Positions 7,615-16,597 of a stretch of DNA of 39,344 nucleotides are shown piece by piece. Made by a program: the position numbers and the translations under genes. Source of the stretch: Bacteroidaceae bacterium (GTDB lineage: Bacteria; Bacteroidota; Bacteroidia; Bacteroidales; Bacteroidaceae); contig JAUUPT010000038.1 of assembly GCA_030843315.1 (NCBI GenBank), positions 1 through 39,344 on the forward strand, written 5' to 3'. The notes below the pieces were generated by a model, which worked only from the letters and a program-made list of their open reading frames with translations, had not been told where the DNA came from and did not search any database. Every line of letters begins with the position of its first letter. Within the stretch, counting starts at the first letter, position 1.

Positions 7615-9057
7615 ATGAATAATCTTTTATGCCGGAGTCTGCTTCTGGCGGCTGCCTTCGTGGCAACGCTTGCCAACGGCAGGGCAATGGCACAAACGGA
7701 ATCTGCGCCGCCTTCTTCCCTCTCCCTCAGCTTCGACGAAGCCCTGCAAAAGCTGCACAGCGGCAACCGTAGTTTGAAGATAGCCGACAAAGGCATAGAA
7801 GCAGCACGTGCGGAGCGTGACAAGCTGAATGCACTTTGGTACCCCTCACTGCAAGGCGCAGGGACGTACGTTCATCTCTCCGAGAAGATAGAGGTAAAGC
7901 AACCCCTCTCCCAATTCACCAACCCTGCCAAAGACTTCGTACACGGAATAATTCCCGACGATCAGTTTATCAGCGGCATACTGGACCAGATAGGTGCGCA
8001 CACCCTCGCCTTCCCACTTGCCCCCCGAAACCTGACTACCGTAGGGCTGACTGCCGAGTGGGTGGTATTCTCCGGCGGCAAGCGCATCCGCGCTTCCCGG
8101 ATAGGCAATACAATGATAGACCTCGCCCGCGAGAACCGCCAGCAGACAGATGCCACACAGCGTACCTTACTTGCCGAAAGCTACTTCGGATTGCGATTGG
8201 CACAGGAAGTGCTCCAAGTAAGGCAGGAAACTTACAACAACCTGAAACTGCATTACGAAAACGCCCTGAAGCTGGAAGCTGCGGGGATGATAGACAAAGC
8301 CAGCCGGCTCTTTGCCCAGGTAAATATGGACGAAGCGGAACGGGCACTTGAAGCAGCCCGGAAGGACGTCAGCGTAGTGCAAAGTGCCCTGCGCACCCTG
8401 CTCAATATAGAAGATACATGCAACATCCGCCCTACCTCGTCACTCTTCATCAACGACCAGCTACCTGCCAAAGAAGAATTCCTGCAAACCATGCAGACAG
8501 AGAACTATACGGTAAACCAGCTATCCTTGCAGCAGAACATCGCCCGTCAGCAACTCCACATCGACCAAAGCGGATATTTGCCGGACATCGCCCTCTTCGG
8601 CAAGCAGACGCTCTATGCACACGGCATCCAGAGCAACCTTGTGCCCCGCACCATGATAGGCGTGGGATTCACTTGGAATCTGTTCGACGGGCTGGCCCGG
8701 GAGAAGCGAATCCGCCAGTCGAAGATTGCCCGGCAAACCCTTGCTTTGGGAAAGGAAAAGGCGGAAGAAGACTTGAGCGTGGGCATTGACAAGCTATACA
8801 CCCAACTGCAAAAGGCACAGGACAATGTGCGTGCCCTGAATACGACCATCGAGTTAAGCGAAGAACTGGTACGCATCCGCAAGAAGTCCTTCGCCGAAGG
8901 CATGGCAACCAGTACCGAAGTGGTGGATGCGGAAACGATGCTGGCAACGGTGCGAGTGGCGCGGTTGGCAGCATACTACGAGTATGATGTGGCGTTAATG
9001 AATCTGCTGGCACTGTGCGGCACACCGGAACATTACGCAAGATATTTCAGTAAATAA
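7615..9057 (+). CDS. TolC-family outer-membrane efflux protein
   Basis: Starting at 7615 the protein has 480 residues with a signal peptide (MNNLLCRSLLLAAAFVATLA then NGRAMAQ) cut after AQ; the in-frame start 21 codons earlier would bury the signal, so it was not used. The mature part has the long amphipathic helices of the TolC fold, with paired repeats (SFDEALQKLHSGNRSLKIA, TVNQLSLQQNIARQQL) and typical FSGGKR and NLFDG turn motifs. It should form the trimeric outer-membrane and periplasmic channel of a tripartite exporter. The next two genes encode the adaptor and the inner-membrane permease on the same strand, 17 bases and then a 4-base overlap away, so this is one operon. Substrate unknown. 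Confidence 0.9.
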   Translation: MNNLLCRSLLLAAAFVATLANGRAMAQTESAPPSSLSLSFDEALQKLHSGNRSLKIADKGIEAARAERDKLNALWYPSLQGAGTYVHLSEKIEVKQPLSQFTNPAKDFVHGIIPDDQFISGILDQIGAHTLAFPLAPRNLTTVGLTAEWVVFSGGKRIRASRIGNTMIDLARENRQQTDATQRTLLAESYFGLRLAQEVLQVRQETYNNLKLHYENALKLEAAGMIDKASRLFAQVNMDEAERALEAARKDVSVVQSALRTLLNIEDTCNIRPTSSLFINDQLPAKEEFLQTMQTENYTVNQLSLQQNIARQQLHIDQSGYLPDIALFGKQTLYAHGIQSNLVPRTMIGVGFTWNLFDGLAREKRIRQSKIARQTLALGKEKAEEDLSVGIDKLYTQLQKAQDNVRALNTTIELSEELVRIRKKSFAEGMATSTEVVDAETMLATVRVARLAAYYEYDVALMNLLALCGTPEHYARYFSK

Positions 9058-9074
9058 TAAAAAACCGAACCTAT

Positions 9075-10064
9075 ATGAAGATAACTAACAGAAGCATCAG
9101 CATTGCATTCGTCATTATCCTGGCAATCACGGTCATCGTGTCCGTAGCAGGGATGCTACTCACACGCCGGCAACCCCTTGTGCTGCAAGGACAGGTAGAA
9201 GCTACAGAAATCCGCATCAGCGGCAAACTGCCGGGACGTGTAGACTCGTTCCTCGTCAGTGAGGGAGACTGGGTGAAGGCGGGAGATACGCTTGTCGTCA
9301 TCAACAGTCCCCTGGTAGAAGCCCGCTACCGGCAGGCAAATGCCATGGAGCAAGTGGCACAGGAACAGAACAAGAAGATAGATGCCGGCACCCGCCGGCA
9401 AATCATCGCCACCGCCCGGCAGCTATGGAACAAGGCACAGAGTGACCTTACCCTGGCAAAGACCACCTACGGGCGTATCATGACCTTGTACAAAGACAGT
9501 GTAGTCACTTCCCAGCGTAAAGACGAGGTAGAGGCCATGTATCGCGCCGCCCAAGCGGCTGAACGTGCCGCTTACGAACAGTATCAAATGGCTGTGGACG
9601 GTGCTCGGAGTGAAGACCGTGCCGCCGCCCGCAGCTTGGTAGAGGCCGCCCGCAGCGGGGTGGACGAAGTATCCGCACTCCTCGTAGACTCACGCCTCAC
9701 GGCACCCGAAGACGGACAGATAGCCACCATCTTTCCCCGACGTGGCGAACTGGTGGCGCCGGGAACGCCGATTATGAATCTGGTGGTAATGAGCGATGCA
9801 CACGTGGTGCTCAACGTACGCGAAGACCTGATGCCGCAGTTCACGATGGGCGGCACTTTCCGGGCGGACGTGCCTGCCATCGGCAAGAAGAATATCGAGT
9901 TCCGCATTTACTATATCAGTCCGCTGGGCAGTTTTGCCACCTGGAAGTCGACGAAACAGACGGGCAGCTATGATATGCAGACCTTTGAAATTCATGCACG
10001 ACCGACAGAAGCGGTGGAAGGACTGCGACCGGGAATGTCGGTACTATTAACAATGAACGAATGA
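9075..10064 (+). CDS. HlyD-family periplasmic adaptor protein
   Basis: The 329-residue protein has one N-terminal membrane segment (~8-28), a lipoyl-like half-motif (GKLPGRVDSFLVSEGDWVKA, residues ~51-70), a long Ala/Glu/Arg-rich coiled coil (~90-200), the second lipoyl half (DSRLTAPEDGQIATIFPRRG) and a beta-barrel domain ending in RPGMSVLLTMNE. This order is that of membrane-fusion proteins that link an inner-membrane transporter to TolC. Its stop overlaps the start of the permease gene (ATGA at 10061-10064), indicating translational coupling. It resembles YhiI/YbhG-type adaptors that work with ABC-2 permeases. Substrate unknown. Confidence 0.9.
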   Translation: MKITNRSISIAFVIILAITVIVSVAGMLLTRRQPLVLQGQVEATEIRISGKLPGRVDSFLVSEGDWVKAGDTLVVINSPLVEARYRQANAMEQVAQEQNKKIDAGTRRQIIATARQLWNKAQSDLTLAKTTYGRIMTLYKDSVVTSQRKDEVEAMYRAAQAAERAAYEQYQMAVDGARSEDRAAARSLVEAARSGVDEVSALLVDSRLTAPEDGQIATIFPRRGELVAPGTPIMNLVVMSDAHVVLNVREDLMPQFTMGGTFRADVPAIGKKNIEFRIYYISPLGSFATWKSTKQTGSYDMQTFEIHARPTEAVEGLRPGMSVLLTMNE

Positions 10065-12463
10065 TGAAGCAACTTCGTGAAACTCCGTGTTACTCCGTGG
10101 TGAGCCGCGAACTGCGCCGCATGACCGCCCGCCGCCTCTACCTGGGTGCGTGCCTCATACTGCCGCTGTTCTGCCTCTTCTTCATGGCTACTATCTTCGG
10201 CAACGGGCAGATGGAAAAAATCCCCATCGGCATCGTAGACCAGGACAATACCGCCACCTCGCGCAGCATTGCCCGGCGCATCTCTGCCGTGCCTACTTTC
10301 AGCGTGACGGAGCACTTCACCGACGAAGCCGCCGCCCGCCAGGCCGTACAGCGCAAGGAAATCTATGGTTACCTCTCCATCCCGCCCGGCTTTGAGCAAC
10401 GCTCTGTAACGGGGATGGACGCCACACTGAGTTACTACTACCACTACGCCCTGCTCTCCGTAGGCAGCGAACTGATGGCAGCCTTTGAAAGTGCCCTTGC
10501 CCCTGTAGCCCTCTCGCCCATCATGATGCAAGCCGAGGCGCTGGGTGCGGGCGAGGAACAGATACAAACCTTTCTGTTGCCCGTAGAAGCCAATACCCAT
10601 CCGCTCTACAACCCGGATATGGACTACTCGGTGTACCTCAGCCAGCCGTTCTTCTTCATACTGTTCCAGATACTCATTCTGTTGGTCACCATCTACTCGA
10701 TGGGCAGCGAACTGAAATTCGGCACGGCAGGGGAATGGATGAAAACGGCAGGGGACAATATACTGACGGCAGTAATGGGAAAACTGCTGCCCTATACGGT
10801 CATCTTCTCTGTTATAGGTATAGCTGCCAACGGGGTGCTGTTCGGACCCATGCACATCCCGCTGGAAGGCAGCCTGGCGATGATGAATGCCCTGACGGTG
10901 CTGTTCGTCGTGGCTACACAGGCATTGGCGGTATTCATTTTCTCGGCTTTCCCAAAGATGGCGTACGTGATTAGTGTAGTGTCGATGGTGGGTTCGCTGG
11001 GGGCAACACTATCGGGAGTTACGTTCCCGGTGGCGGCGATGTATGCACCGGTGCGGGCGGCTTCTTATCTTTTCCCGATACGGCATTTTGTAGAGGCAGG
11101 GCAGGCAATGATTTACTTCGGAGCAGGGTTCGAGACATACTGGCAATCGGTGGCGGTGCTGTTCATCTTTCCGCTGGGGGCATTGCTGATGCTGCCGGTG
11201 TTGAGGTGGTGGATGGGGAAGCCGGGAGACAGCCGAGAGGCGGAAGCAGGTAATGATGTGGAGCGAGGTTCTATCCCTGCCATCATCCGCCACGAGTGGC
11301 GCGCCATAGCCACGAACCCGGCAATCTTGTTGGTCCTGGCAGGCGGTATCTTTCTCTACGGTTTACTTTATAACTATATGTATGCCCCCAACGTGGTGCG
11401 CAAAGCGCCCGTTGCCGTGGTCGACCTCTCCCACTCTGCCCTCAGTCGCGAATATACCCGTCTACTCAATGCCACGCCGCAGGCTTCGGTTTATGCCCGG
11501 ACGCCCGACATCGTGGAAGCGCGCCGTTGGATGGAACAGGGTGAAGTGGCGGGCATAGTCTACTTGCCTGCTGATTTTGAGACACGGGTGGCGCAGGGGG
11601 AGACATCGGTATTCAGCCTCTATGCGTCTACGGATGCCTTTCTCAACTTCAAGGGGTTGCAGGAATCCAGTTCGCGGGTGATGCTGGCGGTGAATGATGC
11701 GCATCGCATGGAAGGGACTGTGTTCCTACCGCCGCAGGGATTGGTGGCGGTGGCGACATCGGCGCCGGTGAATGTATCGGGGACGGCGCTCTATAATTAT
11801 ACTGAAGGATATGGGTCTTATCTGATACCGGCGGTGATGATTATTATTATCTTTCAGACGATGCTGATGGTGATAGGGATGCTGACAGGGGGGGAAGCGG
11901 AAAGGAAAAGATATCCGTTACCTACTTGGAAAAACGCGGTGCGCAGGGTAACGGGCAGAAGTTTTGTATACGTTGCGCTCTATGCTATCTTCTCTCTGTT
12001 CCTGTTGGGACTGCTGCCGCGCATTTTCAGTATTCCCCATATCGGTAGCGGGATGGATATTGTGGTGATGATGATACCTTATCTTATAGGCAGTGCTTTC
12101 TTTGGGCTTGCTGTCTCCCGCTGGTTTACGGACTCCGATGCTCCGTTACTGATGATAGCATTCTTCTCTGTCGGATTCATCTTCCTCTCCGGGGTATCTT
12201 ATCCGCTGGAGTTGATGCCGTGGTACTGGCAGGCGGCACACTACATCTTCCCGGTGGCGCCGGCGGTGCTTGCCTTTGTCAAGCTGAACTCGATGGGGGC
12301 AAGCCTGGCAGACATACAACCGCAGATAATAATAATGTGGGTGCAGGTAGTGGTGTATGGAGTGCTGGCTATCGGGACCCAGCGGCACCTTTCCTCTTAT
12401 AAGCAAAAGCCTGCCACTTCTCTTCCGGCCAGTCCTGCCGCTGCATCTCCATGCGAGCCATGA
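10061..12463 (+). CDS. Double ABC-2 type permease (two fused halves)
   Basis: The 800-residue protein consists of two tandem ABC-2 permease units, residues ~1-390 and ~405-770. Each has an N-terminal membrane helix, a soluble extracytoplasmic part (IPIGIVDQDNTATSR and APVAVVDLSHSALSR occupy matching places) and a C-terminal bundle of five or six helices with SGVTFPV / SGVSYPLEL motifs. In related operons these halves are usually separate genes. No ATP-binding subunit lies beside it, so the ATPase must be elsewhere or the system works without one. The last ~31 residues (from about 770) are read antisense to the end of the adenosyltransferase gene and are a Pro/Ala/Ser-rich tail, probably a late addition after loss of an earlier stop. 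Confidence 0.88.
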   Translation: MMKQLRETPCYSVVSRELRRMTARRLYLGACLILPLFCLFFMATIFGNGQMEKIPIGIVDQDNTATSRSIARRISAVPTFSVTEHFTDEAAARQAVQRKEIYGYLSIPPGFEQRSVTGMDATLSYYYHYALLSVGSELMAAFESALAPVALSPIMMQAEALGAGEEQIQTFLLPVEANTHPLYNPDMDYSVYLSQPFFFILFQILILLVTIYSMGSELKFGTAGEWMKTAGDNILTAVMGKLLPYTVIFSVIGIAANGVLFGPMHIPLEGSLAMMNALTVLFVVATQALAVFIFSAFPKMAYVISVVSMVGSLGATLSGVTFPVAAMYAPVRAASYLFPIRHFVEAGQAMIYFGAGFETYWQSVAVLFIFPLGALLMLPVLRWWMGKPGDSREAEAGNDVERGSIPAIIRHEWRAIATNPAILLVLAGGIFLYGLLYNYMYAPNVVRKAPVAVVDLSHSALSREYTRLLNATPQASVYARTPDIVEARRWMEQGEVAGIVYLPADFETRVAQGETSVFSLYASTDAFLNFKGLQESSSRVMLAVNDAHRMEGTVFLPPQGLVAVATSAPVNVSGTALYNYTEGYGSYLIPAVMIIIIFQTMLMVIGMLTGGEAERKRYPLPTWKNAVRRVTGRSFVYVALYAIFSLFLLGLLPRIFSIPHIGSGMDIVVMMIPYLIGSAFFGLAVSRWFTDSDAPLLMIAFFSVGFIFLSGVSYPLELMPWYWQAAHYIFPVAPAVLAFVKLNSMGASLADIQPQIIIMWVQVVVYGVLAIGTQRHLSSYKQKPATSLPASPAAASPCEP

Positions 12464-12950
12464 CGAAGAAGAGATCGGACAGGCGGTTGATGAGCATCAG
12501 GATGGATTCGTCCACCGGATCGAGGCGATGGAGTGTCCACAAACGGCGCTCGGCACGACGGGCCACGGTGCGGGCAAACTGTAACTGGGCAGAGACGGGA
12601 GTACCGCCGGGCAAAAGGAAGTAGCCGTGATCGGTCAATTCCACAGTCATGCCGTCCATCTCCTGTTCGCAGCGCAGAGTAAGGGCGGCAGCAGACAGTG
12701 GATTGGGATTTACTACTCCCGAGGGGGTGGCAACATGACTCATTACCACCATCAACTCCCGCTGCACGGTATGCAGTAACTCCTGCCACGCATCTTCTGC
12801 CGGAAGCAGGGAGCGGATGATACCGATTTGGGCGTTCAACTCGTCGAGGCAGCCATTGGCTTCGATGCGAGGATCGTCCTTCGGGACGCGGGCACCACCG
12901 TGGATGCCTGTCGTCCCCTTATCTCCTGTTTTAGTGTAGACTTTCTTCAT
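12369..12950 (-). CDS. pduO: PduO-type cob(I)alamin adenosyltransferase
   Basis: The 193-residue protein transfers the 5'-deoxyadenosyl group of ATP to cob(I)alamin or cob(I)yrinic acid a,c-diamide in the cytoplasm. It begins with the diagnostic VYTKTGDKGTTG (ATP-binding, residues 4-15), followed by DPRIEANGCLDELNAQIG (~26-43) and FARTVARRAERRLW near residue 125-140, the classic PduO-type arginine motif. It is preceded 9 bases upstream by cbiA, which makes the a,c-diamide that adenosylation uses, so the two form a short operon. Its 3' end overlaps the convergent permease gene by 95 bases. PduO-type rather than CobA/BtuR-type is clear from the motifs. The symbol is the family name; locus names vary. 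Confidence 0.93.
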   Translation of the reverse strand: MKKVYTKTGDKGTTGIHGGARVPKDDPRIEANGCLDELNAQIGIIRSLLPAEDAWQELLHTVQRELMVVMSHVATPSGVVNPNPLSAAALTLRCEQEMDGMTVELTDHGYFLLPGGTPVSAQLQFARTVARRAERRLWTLHRLDPVDESILMLINRLSDLFFVMARMEMQRQDWPEEKWQAFAYKRKGAAGSR

Positions 12951-12959
12951 GATTATTCC

Positions 12960-14288
12960 TTAAAAGAGAGACATTAAATCAATCTCGCCCCAATACAGGT
13001 GCGTATAGCTGGCGATAGCGTTCTTATAGCGGAAAACCGGAGTAGCTACCGGATGCCCCATCGCGTTGCAGACCTGCGCCACAGAGGACAGGGTAAGGTT
13101 GCTTTCGGCAAACTGCGTATAGTGGAATTCGTGTCCCCGGAGATGCTGCCCGTTATACGTGAACTGCCGGTATCCCAACGTCAGCTTACGCCGTTCTTTT
13201 TCGTTAGAGATAGAGAAAGGGAAAACTCCCGTCATGCTATCAGCCCGGGCAGGCAGTACCACCGTGGCATCGTGAAGGATGGCTTGCGAGAGGTAGATCA
13301 TTCCGCCGCACTCGGCAAGGGCTTTGCCGCCACGTTCTATATATTCGCGAATAGATTCCCTGGTATGCAGCGCGCCTGCCAGTTCGGCAGAGCGATGCTC
13401 AGGATAGCCGCCCGGCAGATAGAGCAAATCGGTATCGGCAGGAATGGGACGGTCGTCCTCAGGATTAAAGAAGGTGACTGTGCCCAGACGGTACAGAATA
13501 TCCAGATGTTCGGCATAGAGAAAGGAGAAAGCTTCCTCACTGCGTGCCACTGTGATGTGCAGCGTGCCCGGATGATGGGCGGGAACTTCGGGTGAGCCGG
13601 CAGGCGGCAAGGGGCAGGTGGTCTGCCGAAGCAATAATTTCCAGTCGACATGCTGTTCCAGCAAATCAGTGAGCGAGTCCAATGCATCCGTAACCCCGGA
13701 ACGGTTAAAGTCGAGGCCCAGGTGGCGCGACTCCTGCTCCAATGTTTTCTGCTTCGGCAGGTAACCAAAACAAGTGATGCCGAGGTCGGTACAGACTTCT
13801 TGCAGCATCTCGTAGTGGCGCGGTGAGCCCACACGGTTGAAAATGACTCCCACTACCTTTATCTCCGGACGAAAGTGGATGAAACCTGAGAGCAGGGGCG
13901 CCACGGAATAGGCAGCCGACTTGGCATCGACCACCAGCACTACCGGAATATCCAGCAGTTGTGCAATCCCGGCAGATGAACCGCGGTCGCGGGCGTAACC
14001 GTCGAACATCCCCATCATGCCTTCCGCAATAGCGACATCGGCATCGGCAGCATAGTGAGCATAGAGCTGCCGGACGTGTTCATCGGATGCCATAAAAGTA
14101 TCCAGATTGACGGAAGGGCGCCCGCAAACTGCCGTATGATACTTAGTGTCGATATAGTCCGGCCCACACTTAAAGGGCTGCACCGCCAGGCCTTTCTTGG
14201 TGAGCAGTGCCATCAAGCCCCGGCTGACAGTAGTCTTGCCACTGCCCGAGGTGGGGGCGGCAATCAGGAATTGAGGGATATTCTTCAT
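12960..14288 (-). CDS. cbiA: Cobyrinate a,c-diamide synthase CbiA
   Basis: The start at 14288 (MKNIPQFLIAAPTSGSGKTT) gives 442 residues and sets the P-loop at residues ~12-19, as in the family; the frame opens 16 codons earlier but those lie on the promoter. Residues 1-~230 are the DethiobiotinS-like ATPase domain (TSGSGKTTVSRG, CGPDYIDTKYH, AEGMMGMFDG), and ~245-442 a class I glutamine amidotransferase domain (YLPGGYPEHR, LAECGGMIYLSQ with the nucleophilic Cys). It amidates the a and c carboxylates of cobyrinate with glutamine and ATP. It is followed by the adenosyltransferase gene. It is separated from the main cobalamin operon by about 4 kb and has its own promoter. Confidence 0.95.
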   Translation of the reverse strand: MKNIPQFLIAAPTSGSGKTTVSRGLMALLTKKGLAVQPFKCGPDYIDTKYHTAVCGRPSVNLDTFMASDEHVRQLYAHYAADADVAIAEGMMGMFDGYARDRGSSAGIAQLLDIPVVLVVDAKSAAYSVAPLLSGFIHFRPEIKVVGVIFNRVGSPRHYEMLQEVCTDLGITCFGYLPKQKTLEQESRHLGLDFNRSGVTDALDSLTDLLEQHVDWKLLLRQTTCPLPPAGSPEVPAHHPGTLHITVARSEEAFSFLYAEHLDILYRLGTVTFFNPEDDRPIPADTDLLYLPGGYPEHRSAELAGALHTRESIREYIERGGKALAECGGMIYLSQAILHDATVVLPARADSMTGVFPFSISNEKERRKLTLGYRQFTYNGQHLRGHEFHYTQFAESNLTLSSVAQVCNAMGHPVATPVFRYKNAIASYTHLYWGEIDLMSLF

Positions 14289-14323
14289 CGTTCCATACGT
14301 TTCATAAATCATCATTTTCCCGC

Positions 14324-14331
14324 CAAAGATA
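14324..14331 (-). promoter_or_regulatory. -7 promoter element for cbiA-pduO
   Basis: On the minus strand this reads TATCTTTG, an exact Bacteroidetes -7 match, 36 bases before the chosen cbiA start. No riboswitch sequence is present in this 95-base gap, so these cobalamin genes do not appear to share the B12 control seen at 18.5 and 22.1 kb. Confidence 0.6.
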
Positions 14332-14353
14332 AGCATATCTCCGGCAAAACTCT

Positions 14354-14361
14354 TATCTTAG
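14354..14361 (+). promoter_or_regulatory. Probable -7 promoter element for amgK-like gene
   Basis: TATCTTAG matches TAnnTTTG at all but one fixed base and lies 22 bases before the start at 14384, divergent from the cbiA element. Confidence 0.4.
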
Positions 14362-14383
14362 CTGCCAAAATAAAACATTTGAT

Positions 14384-15814
14384 ATGATAACCGAAGAACT
14401 AAAAAAACTCTACATCGCACATACCGGACACGAACCGGAACTGATTGATGAACTCCCCTCTTCCGGCTCCAACCGCCGGTATTTCCGCCTCACCGGACGT
14501 CCTACGCTGATTGGCGTCAGCGGAGAATCCGTAGAAGAAAACCGCGCATTTCTTTATATGGCAGACCATTTCCGCCAGAAAGGACTGCCTGTGCCGCAAG
14601 TATTTATCCGCTCCGAAGATGACATATATTATCTGCAGGAAGACCTGGGCGACGCACTCCTCTTCAACGCCATAGAGAAAGGACGCAAGACCAGCGTATT
14701 CGGCGAAGACGAGAAGCAGTTGCTGCGCAAGACCATCCGCCTGCTGCCCGCGGTGCAGTTTGCAGGCGCCGACGGCATGGACTTCTCATACTGCTATCCG
14801 CAGGCGGAGTTCAACAGCCGGTCCATCCTGTGGGACTTGAACTACTTTAAGTACTGTTTCCTCAAAGCCACCGGCATGGAGTTTCAGGAAGACCGCCTGG
14901 AAGATGATTTCCAGAAGATGGCTGACGTGTTGCTGCGCAGCAGTTCGGCCACGTTCATGTATCGCGACTTCCAGAGCCGCAACGTGATGGTGAAGGATGG
15001 CGAGCCCTGGCTCATCGACTTTCAGGGCGGACGCAAAGGCCCGGTGTACTACGACGTAGCCTCTTTCCTTTGGCAAGCCAAGGCCAACTATCCCGACAGC
15101 CTGCGCAAGGAGTTGCTGGTAGAATACATCGACGCCCTGCGCAAGTACCAGCCGGTGGACGAAGCCTACTTCTATGCCCAGTTGCGCCACTTCGTACTCT
15201 TCCGCACCATGCAGGTGCTGGGTGCTTACGGTTTCCGCGGATACTTTGAGAAGAAGCCGCATTTCATTCAGAGCGTCCCCTTTGCCATCGCCAACCTGCG
15301 CCAGTTGCTGCAAGAGCCTTATCCCGAATATCCCTACCTCTGCAAGATACTGCGCGAGCTCACCGAGTTGAAGCAATTCACCGACGACATGCAGAAGCGC
15401 CGCCTCGTGGTGAAGGTCACCAGTTTTGCATATAAGAAAGGTATACCCGAAGATACGTCGGGCAATGGCGGCGGCTTCGTCTTTGACTGCCGTGCCGTGA
15501 ACAACCCCGGCAAGTACGAACGCTACAAGCCCTTCACCGGACTGGACGAGCCCGTCATCCGCTTTCTGGAAGAAGATGGCGAAATAGCCGTCTTCCTGGA
15601 ACATGCATACGCCCTGGTGGATGCCTCGGTGAAGCGCTATATGGAGCGTGGTTTTACGAACCTTTCCATCTGCTTCGGCTGCACCGGCGGGCAGCACCGC
15701 TCCGTATATTCGGCACAGCACCTGGCGGAACATCTCAACCAGAAGTTTGGCGTACAGGTAAACCTGATGCACCGTGAACAGAACATCGAACAGACCTTCA
15801 AAGCAAAGAACTAA
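14384..15814 (+). CDS. AmgK-like amino-sugar kinase fused to RapZ C-terminal domain
   Basis: The 476-residue protein joins two parts. Residues ~10-330 are an aminoglycoside-phosphotransferase-like kinase: SSGSNRRYFRL (glycine-rich loop, 26-36), YRDFQSRN (193-200, catalytic D195; the usual His of this loop is Arg) and LIDFQ (210-214, metal-binding D212). This set, together with a MurU-like gene starting one base after the stop, fits AmgK, the anomeric kinase for N-acetylmuramate/N-acetylglucosamine. Residues ~345-475 match the C-terminal domain of the RNase adapter RapZ (GIPEDTSGNGGGFVFDCR; CFGCTGGQHRSV, 430-441) without the RapZ P-loop domain. In E. coli that domain binds glucosamine-6-phosphate, so the kinase may be controlled by that sugar; this is inference. 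Substrate is inferred from the neighbour. Confidence 0.8.
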   Translation: MITEELKKLYIAHTGHEPELIDELPSSGSNRRYFRLTGRPTLIGVSGESVEENRAFLYMADHFRQKGLPVPQVFIRSEDDIYYLQEDLGDALLFNAIEKGRKTSVFGEDEKQLLRKTIRLLPAVQFAGADGMDFSYCYPQAEFNSRSILWDLNYFKYCFLKATGMEFQEDRLEDDFQKMADVLLRSSSATFMYRDFQSRNVMVKDGEPWLIDFQGGRKGPVYYDVASFLWQAKANYPDSLRKELLVEYIDALRKYQPVDEAYFYAQLRHFVLFRTMQVLGAYGFRGYFEKKPHFIQSVPFAIANLRQLLQEPYPEYPYLCKILRELTELKQFTDDMQKRRLVVKVTSFAYKKGIPEDTSGNGGGFVFDCRAVNNPGKYERYKPFTGLDEPVIRFLEEDGEIAVFLEHAYALVDASVKRYMERGFTNLSICFGCTGGQHRSVYSAQHLAEHLNQKFGVQVNLMHREQNIEQTFKAKN

Positions 15815-16561
15815 ATGAAAGCAATGATATTTGCCGCCGGACTCGGCACCCGCCTTCGTCCGCTGACGGACAATATGCCCAAAGCACTCGTCCCGGTAGC
15901 CGGAAAGCCGATGCTGGAACGGGTGATACTGCGGCTGACGGAAGCCGGATTCAACGATATCACCATTAATATACATCACTTCGGTGAACAGATTCTCGAC
16001 TTCCTGCGTGCCAACAACAACTTCGGCGCCTGCATCCGCATCAGCGACGAGCGAGACATGCTGCTCGACACCGGCGGGGGCATCAGGAAAGCACGTCCCC
16101 TGCTGGAAACTGGCGAGCCTTTCCTTATCCACAACGCCGATATCCTGACGGACTTGGACCTCGCCGCCTTCTATCGCCATCATCTGGAGAGCGACGCCGA
16201 TGCCACGCTCCTCACCAACCACCGCAAGACAGCCCGCTATCTGCTCATGGACGGCGGGAACCGCCTTTGCGGCTGGACTAACCTCTCTACGGGCGAGGTA
16301 CTGCCGCCGGAACTGGACTATCCTTCTGATAAGTATCAGTTGCAGGCTTTCGGGTGCGTACATGTCCTCTCTCCCTCTATCTTCCGATATATGGAGAGCG
16401 AGCGATGGACGGGCAAATTCTCTATTATCCCATTCTATGTCGATATCTGCAAAGAGGCCGTTATCCGAGGATATCCGGTAGATAGCGAGAACTGGTTCGA
16501 TGTGGGCAAGACGGAAACGCTGGCGAAAGCGGAAGCCTATTATCGGCCCTACCCCGAGTAG
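15815..16561 (+). CDS. murU: MurU-like sugar-phosphate nucleotidyltransferase
   Basis: The 248-residue protein has the nucleotidyltransferase signature FAAGLGTRLRPLTDNMPKAL at residues 5-24, then DTGGGIRKA (~88) and IHNADILTDLD (~107-117, metal-binding Asp). Length and motifs fit MurU, which makes UDP-N-acetylmuramate from MurNAc-1-phosphate, better than long GlmU or RfbA proteins. The start codon follows the kinase stop with no gap, so the two are translationally coupled; AmgK plus MurU form a route that recycles cell-wall MurNAc directly into peptidoglycan precursors. Known AmgK/MurU examples are mainly in Pseudomonas; substrate here is inferred from pairing. A mannose-1-phosphate or glucose-1-phosphate enzyme is the alternative. 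Confidence 0.75.
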   Translation: MKAMIFAAGLGTRLRPLTDNMPKALVPVAGKPMLERVILRLTEAGFNDITINIHHFGEQILDFLRANNNFGACIRISDERDMLLDTGGGIRKARPLLETGEPFLIHNADILTDLDLAAFYRHHLESDADATLLTNHRKTARYLLMDGGNRLCGWTNLSTGEVLPPELDYPSDKYQLQAFGCVHVLSPSIFRYMESERWTGKFSIIPFYVDICKEAVIRGYPVDSENWFDVGKTETLAKAEAYYRPYPE

Positions 16562-16597
16562 GAACATATTTACGATTCGATTGTTTTAGTCACTAAA

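Noticed and set aside
14786..16567. Long open frame (593 codons) on the minus strand
   Set aside because: It is antisense to the kinase-RapZ and MurU-like genes, crosses their boundary, and its product has no recognisable domain.
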